Part shown: piece after piece, positions 17,091 through 26,446 of the stretch | Numbering within the stretch: position 1 is the first letter of the stretch | Layout of the letters: the number at the start of each line of letters is the position of its first letter | Assembly (NCBI GenBank): GCA_937911505.1 | Contig: CALEMF010000024.1 | Span: forward strand, 1-49,822 | Length of the DNA stretch: 49,822 nt | Direction: 5' to 3' | Source of the DNA: an uncultured Cytophagales bacterium | Lineage (GTDB): Bacteria > Bacteroidota > Bacteroidia > Cytophagales > Thermonemataceae | Translations under genes and position numbers: made by a program | The notes under the pieces: model-generated | Seen by the model: the letters and a program-made list of their open reading frames with translations, nothing else | The model's database searches: none | What the model was told of the DNA's origin: nothing

Positions 17091-17851
17091 GTAACCTAAA
17101 AGTAGTTATTATAGAAGATGAACCTCTGGCTGTAGAGCGTTTGCAGTTGTTGTTGCATCAATATGACGCCTCTATAGAGATCCTAGCTATTCTCGATAGT
17201 ATAGAAGATACAGTTTTGTGGTTTCAACAGCAAAGACTACCCGATCTGGTTTTATTAGACATTCACCTCTCAGATGGGCAAAGTTTCGATATTTTCCAGC
17301 ACGTTCATATTCCCACACCTATTATCTTTACCACTGCTTATGATCAGTATGCCATTCAGGCTTTCAAGGTAAACAGTATTGATTATTTATTAAAGCCTAT
17401 CTCTGCTACCGATCTGGCTACCTCCATTCGTAAATATCAAGCGCTTCGTCAGCCAGTGGCTATTCCTGACTGGCAAGAAGTACTAGGAAACTTACCTACT
17501 ACCACACAAAAGTACAGACATCGCTTCTTGGTAAAAATAGGTGGTAAAATGTTTTTTAAGGTAGTTGACGATATTGCTTATTTTTATGCTGATGACAAGA
17601 TTGTGTATATGATTACCAATGATGCTAAAAAGTTTATTGTGGAGTATACCCTAGAACAGTTAGATGCGCTGCTCGACCCAGCACTATTTTTCAGAATCAG
17701 TCGCAAGTTTATTGTAAAGTTTGCAGCGATTGTAGAGATGCGTACTTACTCTAGTAATCGGCTAAAACTCTACCTGCAACCTACTAGCCCTGTAGAAGCT
17801 ATTGTAAGTAGAGATCGTGTGGCAGATTTTAAGCGTCGTGCGGAGTTGTAG
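17087..17851 (+). CDS. LytTR-family response regulator
   Basis: The start is GTG 17087, overlapping the kinase stop as GTGA, a usual coupling of translation. The 254-residue protein has a receiver domain (residues 1-120; acidic EDEP near 10, phospho-acceptor Asp58 in LVLLDIHL, TTAYDQYAIQAF, and Lys in YLLKPI) and a C-terminal LytTR DNA-binding domain (about 150-250; FFKVVDDIAYFYAD, FFRISRKFIVKF). It should be phosphorylated by the kinase just upstream and bind DNA. Its end faces the next regulator with 3 bases between the stop codons. Confidence 0.92.
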   Translation: MSNLKVVIIEDEPLAVERLQLLLHQYDASIEILAILDSIEDTVLWFQQQRLPDLVLLDIHLSDGQSFDIFQHVHIPTPIIFTTAYDQYAIQAFKVNSIDYLLKPISATDLATSIRKYQALRQPVAIPDWQEVLGNLPTTTQKYRHRFLVKIGGKMFFKVVDDIAYFYADDKIVYMITNDAKKFIVEYTLEQLDALLDPALFFRISRKFIVKFAAIVEMRTYSSNRLKLYLQPTSPVEAIVSRDRVADFKRRAEL

Positions 17852-17854
17852 AGT

Positions 17855-18577
17855 CTACACTAACTTATCTTTTAAAAAGAGATCGAATTTATCTTTATAT
17901 TGTCTGCTAATAGGAATGTGGTGGTCACCAAAAACAATATAGTTCTTACGTATCAAGTGGATCTGTGATAGCGCTACAATGTAAGAGCGATGTACACGCA
18001 TGAAATGGCTTTTAGGGAGTTTTTCTTCTAGCGCTCGTAAGCTCAGTAAAGAGAGAATAGGGAGCTTGGTATCAGTTAGGTATATTTTCACATAGTCCTT
18101 GTAGGATTCGACAAAGAGGATTTCATCAAAGGCTACTTTGACAATTTTGTGCTCAGTTCTCACAAACAGAAATGATTCCTGCATTCCTTGGTCTGTTTCT
18201 GTGTCGTTTTGCCATTGTAGATACGTACTTACTTTCTGTGCAGCTTTCAGAAACTCCTCGTAAGAAATAGGTTTTAGCAGATAGTCGCTCACCTCTAGTT
18301 TAAAACCTTCTACAGCATACTTTTCGTAGGCAGTTGTAAATACTACTTTTGCGCCCAAATGGTAGGTTTTTGTAAAATCGACCCCCGTCATGTCAGGCAT
18401 TTGAATATCTAAAAAAATTAAGTCAATCTGTTCCTTTATCAGCATTTCTACTGCATTTTTAGCACTGTGAAACTCACCTTTTAAGACTAAAAAAGGAGTT
18501 CTTTCAATATAGCTGGTAAGTAAGCTAAGTGCTAATGGCTCATCGTCGATGGCAATACAAGAAATAAGTTGTTTCAT
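17855..18577 (-). CDS. LytTR-family response regulator
   Basis: The 240-residue protein has a receiver domain (DDEP at 11-14, Asp57 in LIFLDIQMPD, VVFTTAYEKYAVEGF, DYLLKPIS) followed by a LytTR domain (EILFVESYKDYVKIYL, HFMRVHRSYIVAL, ISRQYKDKF). It is closer in pattern to the regulator at 27504 than to its convergent neighbour. The ATG overlaps the upstream kinase stop by 4 bases (ATGA), so the two are translationally coupled. The Kelch gene lies upstream in the same direction. Confidence 0.92.
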   Translation of the reverse strand: MKQLISCIAIDDEPLALSLLTSYIERTPFLVLKGEFHSAKNAVEMLIKEQIDLIFLDIQMPDMTGVDFTKTYHLGAKVVFTTAYEKYAVEGFKLEVSDYLLKPISYEEFLKAAQKVSTYLQWQNDTETDQGMQESFLFVRTEHKIVKVAFDEILFVESYKDYVKIYLTDTKLPILSLLSLRALEEKLPKSHFMRVHRSYIVALSQIHLIRKNYIVFGDHHIPISRQYKDKFDLFLKDKLV

Positions 18578-19605
18578 ATAAGTTGTAATTGAAGCCTTAC
18601 CTGGTACTGTGAATTGTCTTTTCTAATCTGAAGGGCATGCCTATCGGGGTAAAGTAAGGCTAAACGCCTTTTAATATTATTAAGACCAATCCCTTCTTCC
18701 TTTTGATGTGCAGCATTGACAGTACAGATACTATTAGTTACTGTAAAAACCAATTTGTCTTTCTCTTCTTGTAACTTGATAGCAATAAAACTAGGTTGTT
18801 CAGTACTGATCCCGTGCTTAAAGGCATTTTCTACAAAAGAGATAAAAAGCAATGGAGCTATCGCCTGCTCTTCTGACGCTATATCGTTTTCGAATTCAAT
18901 TTGTACATTTTGTACTACCCGAAGCTTTGCTAGCTCCACATAGTTTTTCAAAAACTCTAGTTCTCTTTTTAATGGTACAGTCTCTGTTTCGTACAGAACG
19001 TATCGCATCATTTTAGAAAGTTGATGAATGGCGCGTTGTGCGCTTTTGTAGTCTATGGCCATCAAGGCATAGATATTATTGAGAATGTTGAAGAAAAAAT
19101 GTGGATTGAGTTGTGTTTTTAACCAACTGAGTTCTGCTCCCAGTTTTTCCTTTTCTAGCTTTTGTTGCCGATCTCTATCTTCTAGCCATTTACTGGTTAC
19201 TTTGACGCTTGTACTTACACCAACTACGAGAATACTGGTAACGACTGGCATAAAGTGGACAAAGTTTTTCCGTACAATTACGCCGTGCTCTGGATCATCG
19301 ACAACGAATGTATGCGAGAGATTAAAGAAGTTTTCTAGGAAGTAATTATAAAGCACTAGTGTACCAATGACGGCTGCTAAGAGACCAACATAGGAAAGTA
19401 GTTTTCCTTTTAAGAGTACCTTAGGTACTAATAAGTACATATTAAGGTAAAATAACCCACAAAGTCCTGGTGCAAAGGCAAAAAACTTATAGAAATACAC
19501 TTCACTTTTCGGCTTAAAGGGCAACTGTATAAAGAATGGGAGTAATAGTAGAAACCCCCATCCGAATACGTGAATAAGAACCGACGAGTACTTTTGTGCT
19601 TTCAA
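18574..19605 (-). CDS. LytS-type sensor histidine kinase
   Basis: The 343-residue protein has four membrane segments in the first 135 residues, a linker with LEDRDRQQKLEKEKLGAELSW, His169 in NPHFFFN, then SFVENAFKHG and GIGLNNIKRRLALLYP in the ATP-binding part. The first codon appears to be TTG (19605); no suitable ATG exists upstream in frame before stop codons or near the expected N-terminus. It is coupled to its regulator by a 4-base overlap. The Kelch lipoprotein gene ends 55 bases upstream with no visible terminator, so the three genes may be one transcript. Confidence 0.9.
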   Translation of the reverse strand: MKAQKYSSVLIHVFGWGFLLLLPFFIQLPFKPKSEVYFYKFFAFAPGLCGLFYLNMYLLVPKVLLKGKLLSYVGLLAAVIGTLVLYNYFLENFFNLSHTFVVDDPEHGVIVRKNFVHFMPVVTSILVVGVSTSVKVTSKWLEDRDRQQKLEKEKLGAELSWLKTQLNPHFFFNILNNIYALMAIDYKSAQRAIHQLSKMMRYVLYETETVPLKRELEFLKNYVELAKLRVVQNVQIEFENDIASEEQAIAPLLFISFVENAFKHGISTEQPSFIAIKLQEEKDKLVFTVTNSICTVNAAHQKEEGIGLNNIKRRLALLYPDRHALQIRKDNSQYQVRLQLQLI

Positions 19606-19660
19606 GTGTATACAGTGAAAATGATACGCTTTAATTTACAATTTATTTCTCGATACTACA

Positions 19661-20647
19661 CTAGTCGTCTTCATTTTCCTCCACAAAAGGAGCCAACTCC
19701 CACAGATCATCTAGTCTTTGGTTGGCGTTACGACCTGTCACAAGAAAACCTCTGTTTCTCACCACAAACCCTAGTGCCTCTAAGCGGGCTATTCCTTCCA
19801 TAGCAGTCTTCTCTGTCCATTCATCTAGGGCAGGATCGTACTCCCAAGTACTTGTCATAGGTGTATTTCTATTTCCTGTGGCAACATATCCCCTACCATC
19901 GATTACAAAGCCTACTGCAAAATCTCTAGCAATGGCCTCACTGGTTTCGTCCATGTCTTGTAGTCTTCTCCAAGAGTCATTGACAGGGTCATACTCCCAA
20001 AAATCTTCTTCGTATATGCCATTATTACGCCCAAACCCCACATAAGCTTTACCATTGATTACAAAAGCTGTAGCGCCACTTCGCTTCGACCCTGTAAAGC
20101 TTACTTTTTGTGTCCACTGATCAGTAGTAGGGTCATACATATACATGTCTTTTGTATCGCTTCCATCATAGCCCAATAAGACATAGCCTTTATTATCAAT
20201 ACTAAATGTAGTAGCATTACGCCTGGCCGAGCCTATGAAATCGCTTTTCTGTGACCACCCGTTGGTAATAGGATCGTACTCCCAGAGGTCTTTCAGATAA
20301 TCTTGCCCATCGTAGCCACCTCCTATATAGCCTTTCCCATTGGCTGAGAAAGCAAATGCACCATTACGTGGTGTAAAGGAAGAATCAGGAAGTTCTGTGA
20401 TCCGTTGCCAGAAGTTTCTATTTACATCGTAAGACCAAAAATCTGTAAGCCGCTCATCGCCATCGTAGCCTGTACCTACGTACGCTCTCTCATTAATCAC
20501 AAATACCGCTGCACCAGACCGGGCATCTCCCTCAAAATCGGATTGTCTGATCCAGTTTCCTTCGAGTGATACTTCGTCTTCTGTACAACTTGTCAACATA
20601 AAATAAAAACCAAGCAATAAGTACAAACATATGTTTCTAAATTTCAT
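19661..20647 (-). CDS. Kelch-repeat lipoprotein (beta-propeller)
   Basis: I set the start at ATG 20647 (MKFRNICLYLLLGFYFMLTSC) because it gives a lipoprotein signal with lipobox MLTSC; a longer start at 20692 would add 15 residues before it. The mature protein of about 305 residues consists of six Kelch-like repeats, each of about 48 residues with the pattern R-GA-AFV-NGKAYVG-G-D, DFWEYDP and W-Q(K/R). Six blades should close a propeller. It is probably anchored to the outer membrane or exported to the surface, with a binding role. It lies upstream of a kinase-regulator pair, which may sense or control it. Confidence 0.88.
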   Translation of the reverse strand: MKFRNICLYLLLGFYFMLTSCTEDEVSLEGNWIRQSDFEGDARSGAAVFVINERAYVGTGYDGDERLTDFWSYDVNRNFWQRITELPDSSFTPRNGAFAFSANGKGYIGGGYDGQDYLKDLWEYDPITNGWSQKSDFIGSARRNATTFSIDNKGYVLLGYDGSDTKDMYMYDPTTDQWTQKVSFTGSKRSGATAFVINGKAYVGFGRNNGIYEEDFWEYDPVNDSWRRLQDMDETSEAIARDFAVGFVIDGRGYVATGNRNTPMTSTWEYDPALDEWTEKTAMEGIARLEALGFVVRNRGFLVTGRNANQRLDDLWELAPFVEENEDD

Positions 20648-20907
20648 AGTTGATATAACGATTTTAAAGGTTCTGAAGACAAAGAACTCCATTTCTGGTA
20701 AGACATATGATAATAATATACTTACTACCTATATTTATAGATGAATGCTTATTATTTATCTACCAATTACCTCATTATTATTGTTTACATCTTGTTTGTA
20801 TCGACCTATCGGAGAAAACAAGTCGCCTGCCTCTAAAAAGACGCCTGCTGTCTATTTAAGCCTTTTCTTACCTCATAAAATACTTTCTTTGAGGAAAAAA
20901 TTATTGA

Positions 20908-22224
20908 ATGAATCGTTTGAAATTCATTATTTACTTCAGTATCAGTTTGGCTAGCTTACTAAGTGCTTGTACCAGTACAGGCGATGTAGAGGTAGATTTT
21001 TTCCAAGATGATAATTTCAGCTTTGTGATGGATACGATTACCACTAACTGCGTGACATTTAAAGTGGATTCCCTCATTACCAATGGACAGCAACAGATAG
21101 TAGTAGGCAAGTATCTTGACACTTATCTGGGAGAAGTGCAAGCCGAAAGTTACTTTCAAATGGGTATTGGTGATGCCTTTATACCAGAAGAAAATAGTCG
21201 GTACGACTCCCTAGAATTCATTATACAGCGGGTAGGTACTTATGGTGACACCACACAGTTCCAAACGTTACAGTTGTTTAGGATATCAGAAGAACTGACA
21301 TTGCCAAGTGACGAAGAGTTTTACAATGTTTCTTCACGTGTATACGATCCCATTCCGTTGGGGGAAGTCTCCTACCGTCCTAATGGTGAAAACCTTGTTA
21401 TTTCTATACGTTTAGACGATGTATTAGGACAAACCATTCATCAATTTGGCATCGACCAAGACGAAACCATTGGAAGCAGTGAAGACTTTGCACAATTTCT
21501 AAGAGGGTTAGTACTTACCACTACAGAGAGTAATAGCTTTTTCTTCAGCGCCCCTATTATCGCTGAAGTAAGTGAAGACGAAAACGCTACCATTACCCCT
21601 GTACTTCGTCTATATTATACCTCAGAAGAAGACGAAGCACTTTCCTATGATTTTCCTGTATATGATACACGCTTGCAGTTCAATCGAATTGTAAGCGACC
21701 AAACGGGTACCCCCCTTGTTTCTTTAACAGAACAGCGAGATGTACTTACTGAAGATAGCACACAACAACTCACATTTTTGCAAGCGGGTATAGGTCTATT
21801 TACAAAAGTTACATTTCCGCATTTTGAAAGCATTAAAGGCTTTGACCCCCAAGCAGTCTTGGTAAGAGCAGAGCTTCAAATTGGGATTGCCCAAGAGGCT
21901 TACGATGGTTTTTTCCCACTTCCGCCTGCACTGTTGCTTTATGAAGCAGAACAGGCCAACGAATTTGGATTTGTCTTTGGTGGTGAAGCCGAACCGCAGT
22001 TGCCTACCTTATTCATTGACGACAACTACGAAACACAGACCCGCTATGTATTCGATGTTACCTCTTACATGGCACTCCAGTTAGAAGAAGAGGAATTCGA
22101 TGGAGATGATCTCATCATAGGACTCTTCAACACGAATACCTCTGTGGAGCGACTTTTTCTTAATGGTAATCGAGCAGATAATAATCCCACACAACTTATT
22201 TTGTATTTTACTAGGTTCGAATAA
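20908..22224 (+). CDS. DUF4270 family lipoprotein
   Basis: The 438-residue protein has a lipoprotein signal (SLASLLSAC, Cys about 21). The mature part follows the DUF4270 pattern: VVGKYLDTYLGEVQAESYFQMG, SRYDSLEFIIQR-GDTTQFQTLQLFR, a central LVRGLVLT-like block, RLYYT, FNRIVSDQTGTPL, and a late helix/strand region ending LILYF. It is clearly paralogous to the protein at 32407. Function is unknown; the proteins are exported and probably sit on the outer membrane. An upstream region of about 210 bases has no clear consensus promoter, and two competing hairpins follow the stop. Confidence 0.85.
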   Translation: MNRLKFIIYFSISLASLLSACTSTGDVEVDFFQDDNFSFVMDTITTNCVTFKVDSLITNGQQQIVVGKYLDTYLGEVQAESYFQMGIGDAFIPEENSRYDSLEFIIQRVGTYGDTTQFQTLQLFRISEELTLPSDEEFYNVSSRVYDPIPLGEVSYRPNGENLVISIRLDDVLGQTIHQFGIDQDETIGSSEDFAQFLRGLVLTTTESNSFFFSAPIIAEVSEDENATITPVLRLYYTSEEDEALSYDFPVYDTRLQFNRIVSDQTGTPLVSLTEQRDVLTEDSTQQLTFLQAGIGLFTKVTFPHFESIKGFDPQAVLVRAELQIGIAQEAYDGFFPLPPALLLYEAEQANEFGFVFGGEAEPQLPTLFIDDNYETQTRYVFDVTSYMALQLEEEEFDGDDLIIGLFNTNTSVERLFLNGNRADNNPTQLILYFTRFE

Positions 22225-22256
22225 GGAGAATAAACCCGTTCTCCTACCCAAACGGG
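22225..22256 (+). promoter_or_regulatory. Two mutually exclusive hairpins after the DUF4270 gene
   Basis: GGAGAA (22225-22230) can pair with TTCTCC (22239-22244), while CCCGTT (22235-22240) can pair with AACGGG (22251-22256). The two share bases 22239-22240, so only one can form. A T-rich stretch follows. This may be a terminator of unusual design or an attenuator. Confidence 0.3.
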
Positions 22257-22414
22257 ATAGTTTTCTTCTAAAATTATTCCGTTTTTTCTTTTGAAAAGAA
22301 TCCCTAAATCTGCTTTCATCACGAGCTTGTTTTCTACTCTCATCTACTATTCTTCGATAGTTTTAGGACGTTGGTCTATCTTTTTTTCTCTACTGGAAGA
22401 GAGGTGGTATACTT

Positions 22415-23182
22415 ATGAAAAAATCGAAGAAAACCATGAACCAATTTAGCATTACGCTCCTACTCTTTTTACTAGTATGTACCACTGTTGCAACGGCACA
22501 GGATAAAACCACTTTGCTCAGTGGTATCCAAGCCCGTATTTATGATACTTTTGAAGCTTCGTTCAAAGAGGATGAAAGTAAACTGAAAGCACTTGCACAA
22601 AAACTGACCACCGCTTGGCAAGCGGAACAGGACCGCGACTATGCCTACTGGGCGACCTATACCTACTACTACCTTTGTCTGTACCATGGCAAAAGGCAAA
22701 ACAAAGAAAAAGCTGAAGCAGCCAATCAACAGGGAGTAAAACTTATTAAGGCTATCCCTCAAAAGACCTCTGAGGACTACGTTATGCTAGCCAAGCTGAC
22801 TGGCTTAGAGATGATGTATGATCAAGGCCAAGCCATTGCTTTAAGTGCCCGTGCTGAAAAATACACACAAAAAGCTCTCAAATTAAATGAGCAAAATCTA
22901 CGTACTTATTTATATATGGGCCAGAGTGACTTTTACCGTCCTGTGGAATACGGTGGTGGAAAAGTCGTTGAAAAAAATCTATTAAAAGCAATCAGCTTAA
23001 AAGATACCTATTCAGATAGCCCTTATGCCCCTACTTGGGGGCGCAACGAAGCCTACGCCACCTTGGTACAGTACTACCTACGAGAAGACCAACCTGAAAA
23101 GGCACGTGTATATTGTGCAAAAGGTTTAAAACTATTCCCCAACGATTACATGCTCAACGAACTACAAAAGAAAGTGAAGTAG
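22415..23182 (+). CDS. Secreted TPR-like helical-repeat protein
   Basis: The 255-residue protein has a signal peptide ending VATAQ; the start could be ATG 22415 or ATG 22436 (MNQFSITLLLF). The mature part is entirely helical with TPR-like units: KAEAANQQGVKLIKAIP, AEKYTQKALKLNEQNLRTYLYMGQSDFY and PEKARVYCAKGLKLFPNDYMLNELQ. A GGGK motif (EYGGGKVVEKNLLKAI) lies between the repeats. It is 64 bases upstream of a TonB-dependent receptor, so it is probably a periplasmic partner of that uptake system. The exact family is not recognised. Confidence 0.75.
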   Translation: MKKSKKTMNQFSITLLLFLLVCTTVATAQDKTTLLSGIQARIYDTFEASFKEDESKLKALAQKLTTAWQAEQDRDYAYWATYTYYYLCLYHGKRQNKEKAEAANQQGVKLIKAIPQKTSEDYVMLAKLTGLEMMYDQGQAIALSARAEKYTQKALKLNEQNLRTYLYMGQSDFYRPVEYGGGKVVEKNLLKAISLKDTYSDSPYAPTWGRNEAYATLVQYYLREDQPEKARVYCAKGLKLFPNDYMLNELQKKVK

Positions 23183-23246
23183 TATCCTCTCAGCATTCAT
23201 TATCATTTAGAGAGGCTTTGAGTGCCTCTCTCCTATTCTATTGCCC

Positions 23247-25352
23247 ATGAAAAAGTTAATATGTATAAATTTATGTATGCTCTTTTGTCTTATTGGTATT
23301 CAGGCACAAACTACCATTAGCGGAAAGGTCGCTGATACGAAAGGTAATACTATCCCTTTTGCCAATGTATACTTAGCTGAGGTTTATGATGGTGCTACTA
23401 CCGATGAACAAGGCAACTTTTCTTTCCAGACCCAAGCTGAAGGAGAAGCTATACTAGTGATTAGCTACACGGGATATTTAAGCTACCAACAACCTTTACG
23501 TTTAAATGGACAGACCTATAACTTACAGATCACGCTCCAAGAGAACGCCGCTGAATTAAGTCCAGTAGTAATTAGTGCAGGGTCTTTTGAGGCCAGTGAT
23601 GAGAAAAAGATGGCCTTATTAAAATCGTTGGATATTGTCACTACAGCGGGTACAGAAGGTGACATTGCCCGTACCTTACAGACTTTACCAGGTGTGTCGC
23701 TGGTAGGCGACGAGACGGGTATTTTTGTAAGAGGTGGAGAGGCTCAAGAAACCCAGACACTTATTAATGGTATGCGCGTTTCACGCCCCTTTTTTAGCGA
23801 TCTACCTGAACTAGCCTCTCGTAGTCGGTTCGATCCTTTTATGTTCAAGGGGATTATGTTTAGCACAGGAGGCTACTCAGCAGAATATGGACAAGCCTTA
23901 TCTTCAGTGCTCTTACTTAATACACAAGATATTCCCGAAAGTTCCTCCGCCAATATTGGATTCAACTTGGCTGGTGCTAATGTGAGTCGTACCCAGCGAT
24001 TTGGTGAAAATACCGCCTTATTAGCCGATATTGGCTACACTGACCTGAGACTCTTACACAATATAGTCGATCAAAATGTTGATTGGCGCCGTAATCCACA
24101 AGGGATGGGTGGGCAAGTAGCCTTTAGGCATAAAAGCAAGCAAGGCATGTACAAAACGTTGGTGCAGTACCAAAACAGTGAAGCAACGCTACAAACCAAC
24201 GACCTCAATACGCCCCTTGTTACTTCACCTTTTGGCTTTTACAACCAAAACCTTTACACCAATAGTACCTACCAAGGGATTCTCTCTCCTCGATGGGAGC
24301 TGTATGCTGGACTTGCGTACAGCTACGATAGCGATGATCTGGCTATTGATCAAGATGAAGTCTACACAAAGGAACATACTGCCCAAGCACGCCTTCGTTT
24401 GGGTACAGACCTCAATGACAATATCTACCTTAAGTTTGGAGGAGAGAGTAATCTACTAGCAGGAGATTATGGTTTCAATGCGCTTAACCAAACAGTAGAG
24501 GACGTACTCAGTGTTGCTTTTACAGAAGTAGAGATTGACCTGAGCCAGAAGTTGAAAGCCAGTGTGGGTGTAAGAGCAGAATACGCCAGTTTGCTCAAAA
24601 CAGCCAATCTTGCTCCTCGTAGCTCGCTGGCTTATAAGACAGGTAAGGACAGTCAAATTTCTTTTGCTTACGGCTGGTATTATCAGCGGCCTGCCAATGA
24701 TTTCTTGAGACAATTTCCTAATCTCGATTTCCATAAAGCAGTTCACTATATTTTTAATTACCAATGGCTTCAAGACGACTACACCTTTCGGGTAGAAGGC
24801 TACTATAAATCCTACGAGCAGCTTATTCGCAATCGAGACGAAGAGGTGATGCCTTTCGATAATACGGGAACAGGCTATGCAACTGGTTTAGACTTCTTTT
24901 GGAGAGATCGTAAAAGTATAAAAAAACTAGACTATCGCATTACCTATTCTTTGTTATTAGCAGAGCGTGATTATCTCGATTATCCTGAAGCGGCTACACC
25001 GCCTTTCGTCAATCGGCATAATCTCAATGTGGTGATGCAATACCAGTTGTTATCTTCTCGCTTTCGGTTAGGAAGTACCTACACCTTTGCCTCTGGAAGG
25101 CCTTACTTTAATCCCAATACTGACCGTTTTTTAGAAGATACCGCCCCTGACTACCATAATCTGAGTTTTAATTTAAGTTACTTAACTTATTTGTTTGATC
25201 AGTTTTCAGTAATTTACGCCTCTGTCCGTAACCCACTTGGGTTCAATCAAATCTACAGTTATCGTTTTTCGGAAGATGGTACGCAACGGGAAGCCGTTAG
25301 ACCTGGTGCGACTACTTCATTCTTTTTAGGCTTTTCTATTTCTATTGAATAG
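23247..25352 (+). CDS. TonB-dependent outer-membrane receptor with carboxypeptidase-like N-terminal domain
   Basis: I choose ATG 23247 (MKKLICINLCMLF) over a TTG six bases upstream. Signal peptide ends GIQAQ. Residues about 20-105 form the CarboxypepD_reg-like domain (TISGKVADTKGNTIPFANVYLAE, TDEQGNFSF). The plug domain follows (LQTLPGVSLVGDETGIFVRGG, QETQTLINGMRV, GYSAEYGQALSSVLLL), and the rest is a beta-barrel of about 480 residues. The total of 701 residues is at the short end for the family. It takes up an unidentified substrate across the outer membrane. No SusD partner is next to it, so it is not a classic polysaccharide utilisation locus. Confidence 0.9.
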   Translation: MKKLICINLCMLFCLIGIQAQTTISGKVADTKGNTIPFANVYLAEVYDGATTDEQGNFSFQTQAEGEAILVISYTGYLSYQQPLRLNGQTYNLQITLQENAAELSPVVISAGSFEASDEKKMALLKSLDIVTTAGTEGDIARTLQTLPGVSLVGDETGIFVRGGEAQETQTLINGMRVSRPFFSDLPELASRSRFDPFMFKGIMFSTGGYSAEYGQALSSVLLLNTQDIPESSSANIGFNLAGANVSRTQRFGENTALLADIGYTDLRLLHNIVDQNVDWRRNPQGMGGQVAFRHKSKQGMYKTLVQYQNSEATLQTNDLNTPLVTSPFGFYNQNLYTNSTYQGILSPRWELYAGLAYSYDSDDLAIDQDEVYTKEHTAQARLRLGTDLNDNIYLKFGGESNLLAGDYGFNALNQTVEDVLSVAFTEVEIDLSQKLKASVGVRAEYASLLKTANLAPRSSLAYKTGKDSQISFAYGWYYQRPANDFLRQFPNLDFHKAVHYIFNYQWLQDDYTFRVEGYYKSYEQLIRNRDEEVMPFDNTGTGYATGLDFFWRDRKSIKKLDYRITYSLLLAERDYLDYPEAATPPFVNRHNLNVVMQYQLLSSRFRLGSTYTFASGRPYFNPNTDRFLEDTAPDYHNLSFNLSYLTYLFDQFSVIYASVRNPLGFNQIYSYRFSEDGTQREAVRPGATTSFFLGFSISIE

Positions 25353-25414
25353 GTTATTTTCGGTCAATTAAAAACGGTTTATTTTTCGAAAAGTAGTCAT
25401 AAAATATAATTCCT

Positions 25415-26413
25415 ATGTATCACCCAAGACTATACGGTACTTTCTACGAAATGGGGCTGAAGTACGGTAAGCTCCTCTACGAAAAAGCAGGATTTCAAAT
25501 TCCAGCTATGTCAGTAGAAAAAGAGAACGTTGGACGTCAATCGTATCCTCTACTAAAGGCATTTTATCCTGAAGTGATAGAAGAAATCGACGGTTTTGCT
25601 GCTGGTATACAAGCAGATGGTGAAAAGCTCGCCGCCTTTCTATTAAGCATTGGCCTTTTTGAGCAAACGGGCCAATGTAGTGTCTTTGCTTACAAAGAAA
25701 AAGAGCAAGTATTTGTAGGTAGAAATTATGATATGCTTTTTGCCTTTAAGAAATTTACTGAGAGTAGTTTAATTGTCCCTGACAATAGGTTCGCTGCTAT
25801 CACCCAATCAGATGTTTTCATAGGTCGTGTAGATGGCATTAATGAAAAAGGGCTATTTATGGCCATGTCTTTTGTAAATGGTAAAGCGACTCAACCGGGT
25901 ATAAATTTTTATTTTATCATACGTAAAGTACTTGAGGATTGCGCCACCACGCAAGAGGCAATTGATTTACTCATGCCTGTGGAAGTCTCTTCTGCCAGTA
26001 ATTTTATGATCGCTGACCGCACGGGTGATCTAGCAGTGGTGGAGTCAGCCCCCGAAAAGAAGTACGTGAGAAGACCAGAAAGCCACTATATTTACATGAC
26101 CAATCAGTTTATTTCGGAGGAGATGAAAGCCCTTGACATAGGAGGCATCGCTTGGAGCAAGAGCCAAGAAAGGTATACTGGGCTGACAGATCGACTTGAG
26201 CAGGTAGATAGGATGACTCTAGCCAAGGCAAAAGCCATTTTGAGTGATGATTGTATTTGTTTAAATTTAAAGAAGCAGCAGTTTGGTACGCTCTGGTCTG
26301 TAGTGGCCAACCTATCTGACTTAACGATAGAACGGGCAGAATCGAAGCCTACTACGAAGAATTTTAAGCCAGAGACGAGATTAGCTTGGTGGCTCAATAA
26401 GCAAAAGTCGTGA
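25415..26413 (+). CDS. C45-family acyltransferase/amidohydrolase (penicillin acyltransferase-like, Ntn hydrolase)
   Basis: The 332-residue protein has the C45/AAT layout: FEQTGQCSVFA with Cys88 as the presumed nucleophile exposed by self-cleavage, then VFVGRNYDMLF, FIGRVDGINEKGLFMAMSF, and ASNFMIADRTGDLAVVE. No signal peptide is present; the N-terminus (MYHPRLYGTFYEMGLKYGKLL) matches the usual family start. It should cleave or transfer an acyl group on an amide; substrate is unknown. It is followed after 33 bases by a kinase-regulator pair in the same direction, so the three genes may form one operon. Confidence 0.85.
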   Translation: MYHPRLYGTFYEMGLKYGKLLYEKAGFQIPAMSVEKENVGRQSYPLLKAFYPEVIEEIDGFAAGIQADGEKLAAFLLSIGLFEQTGQCSVFAYKEKEQVFVGRNYDMLFAFKKFTESSLIVPDNRFAAITQSDVFIGRVDGINEKGLFMAMSFVNGKATQPGINFYFIIRKVLEDCATTQEAIDLLMPVEVSSASNFMIADRTGDLAVVESAPEKKYVRRPESHYIYMTNQFISEEMKALDIGGIAWSKSQERYTGLTDRLEQVDRMTLAKAKAILSDDCICLNLKKQQFGTLWSVVANLSDLTIERAESKPTTKNFKPETRLAWWLNKQKS

Positions 26414-26446
26414 AAGTCAGTATAGTTAAAATCTTCCCTTAAGCAT

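Noticed and set aside
20745..20954. 69-codon plus-strand ORF with a lipobox-like LLFTSC
   Set aside because: It overlaps the DUF4270 start by 47 bases, has no recognisable mature domain and no promoter; it may be chance or a remnant.
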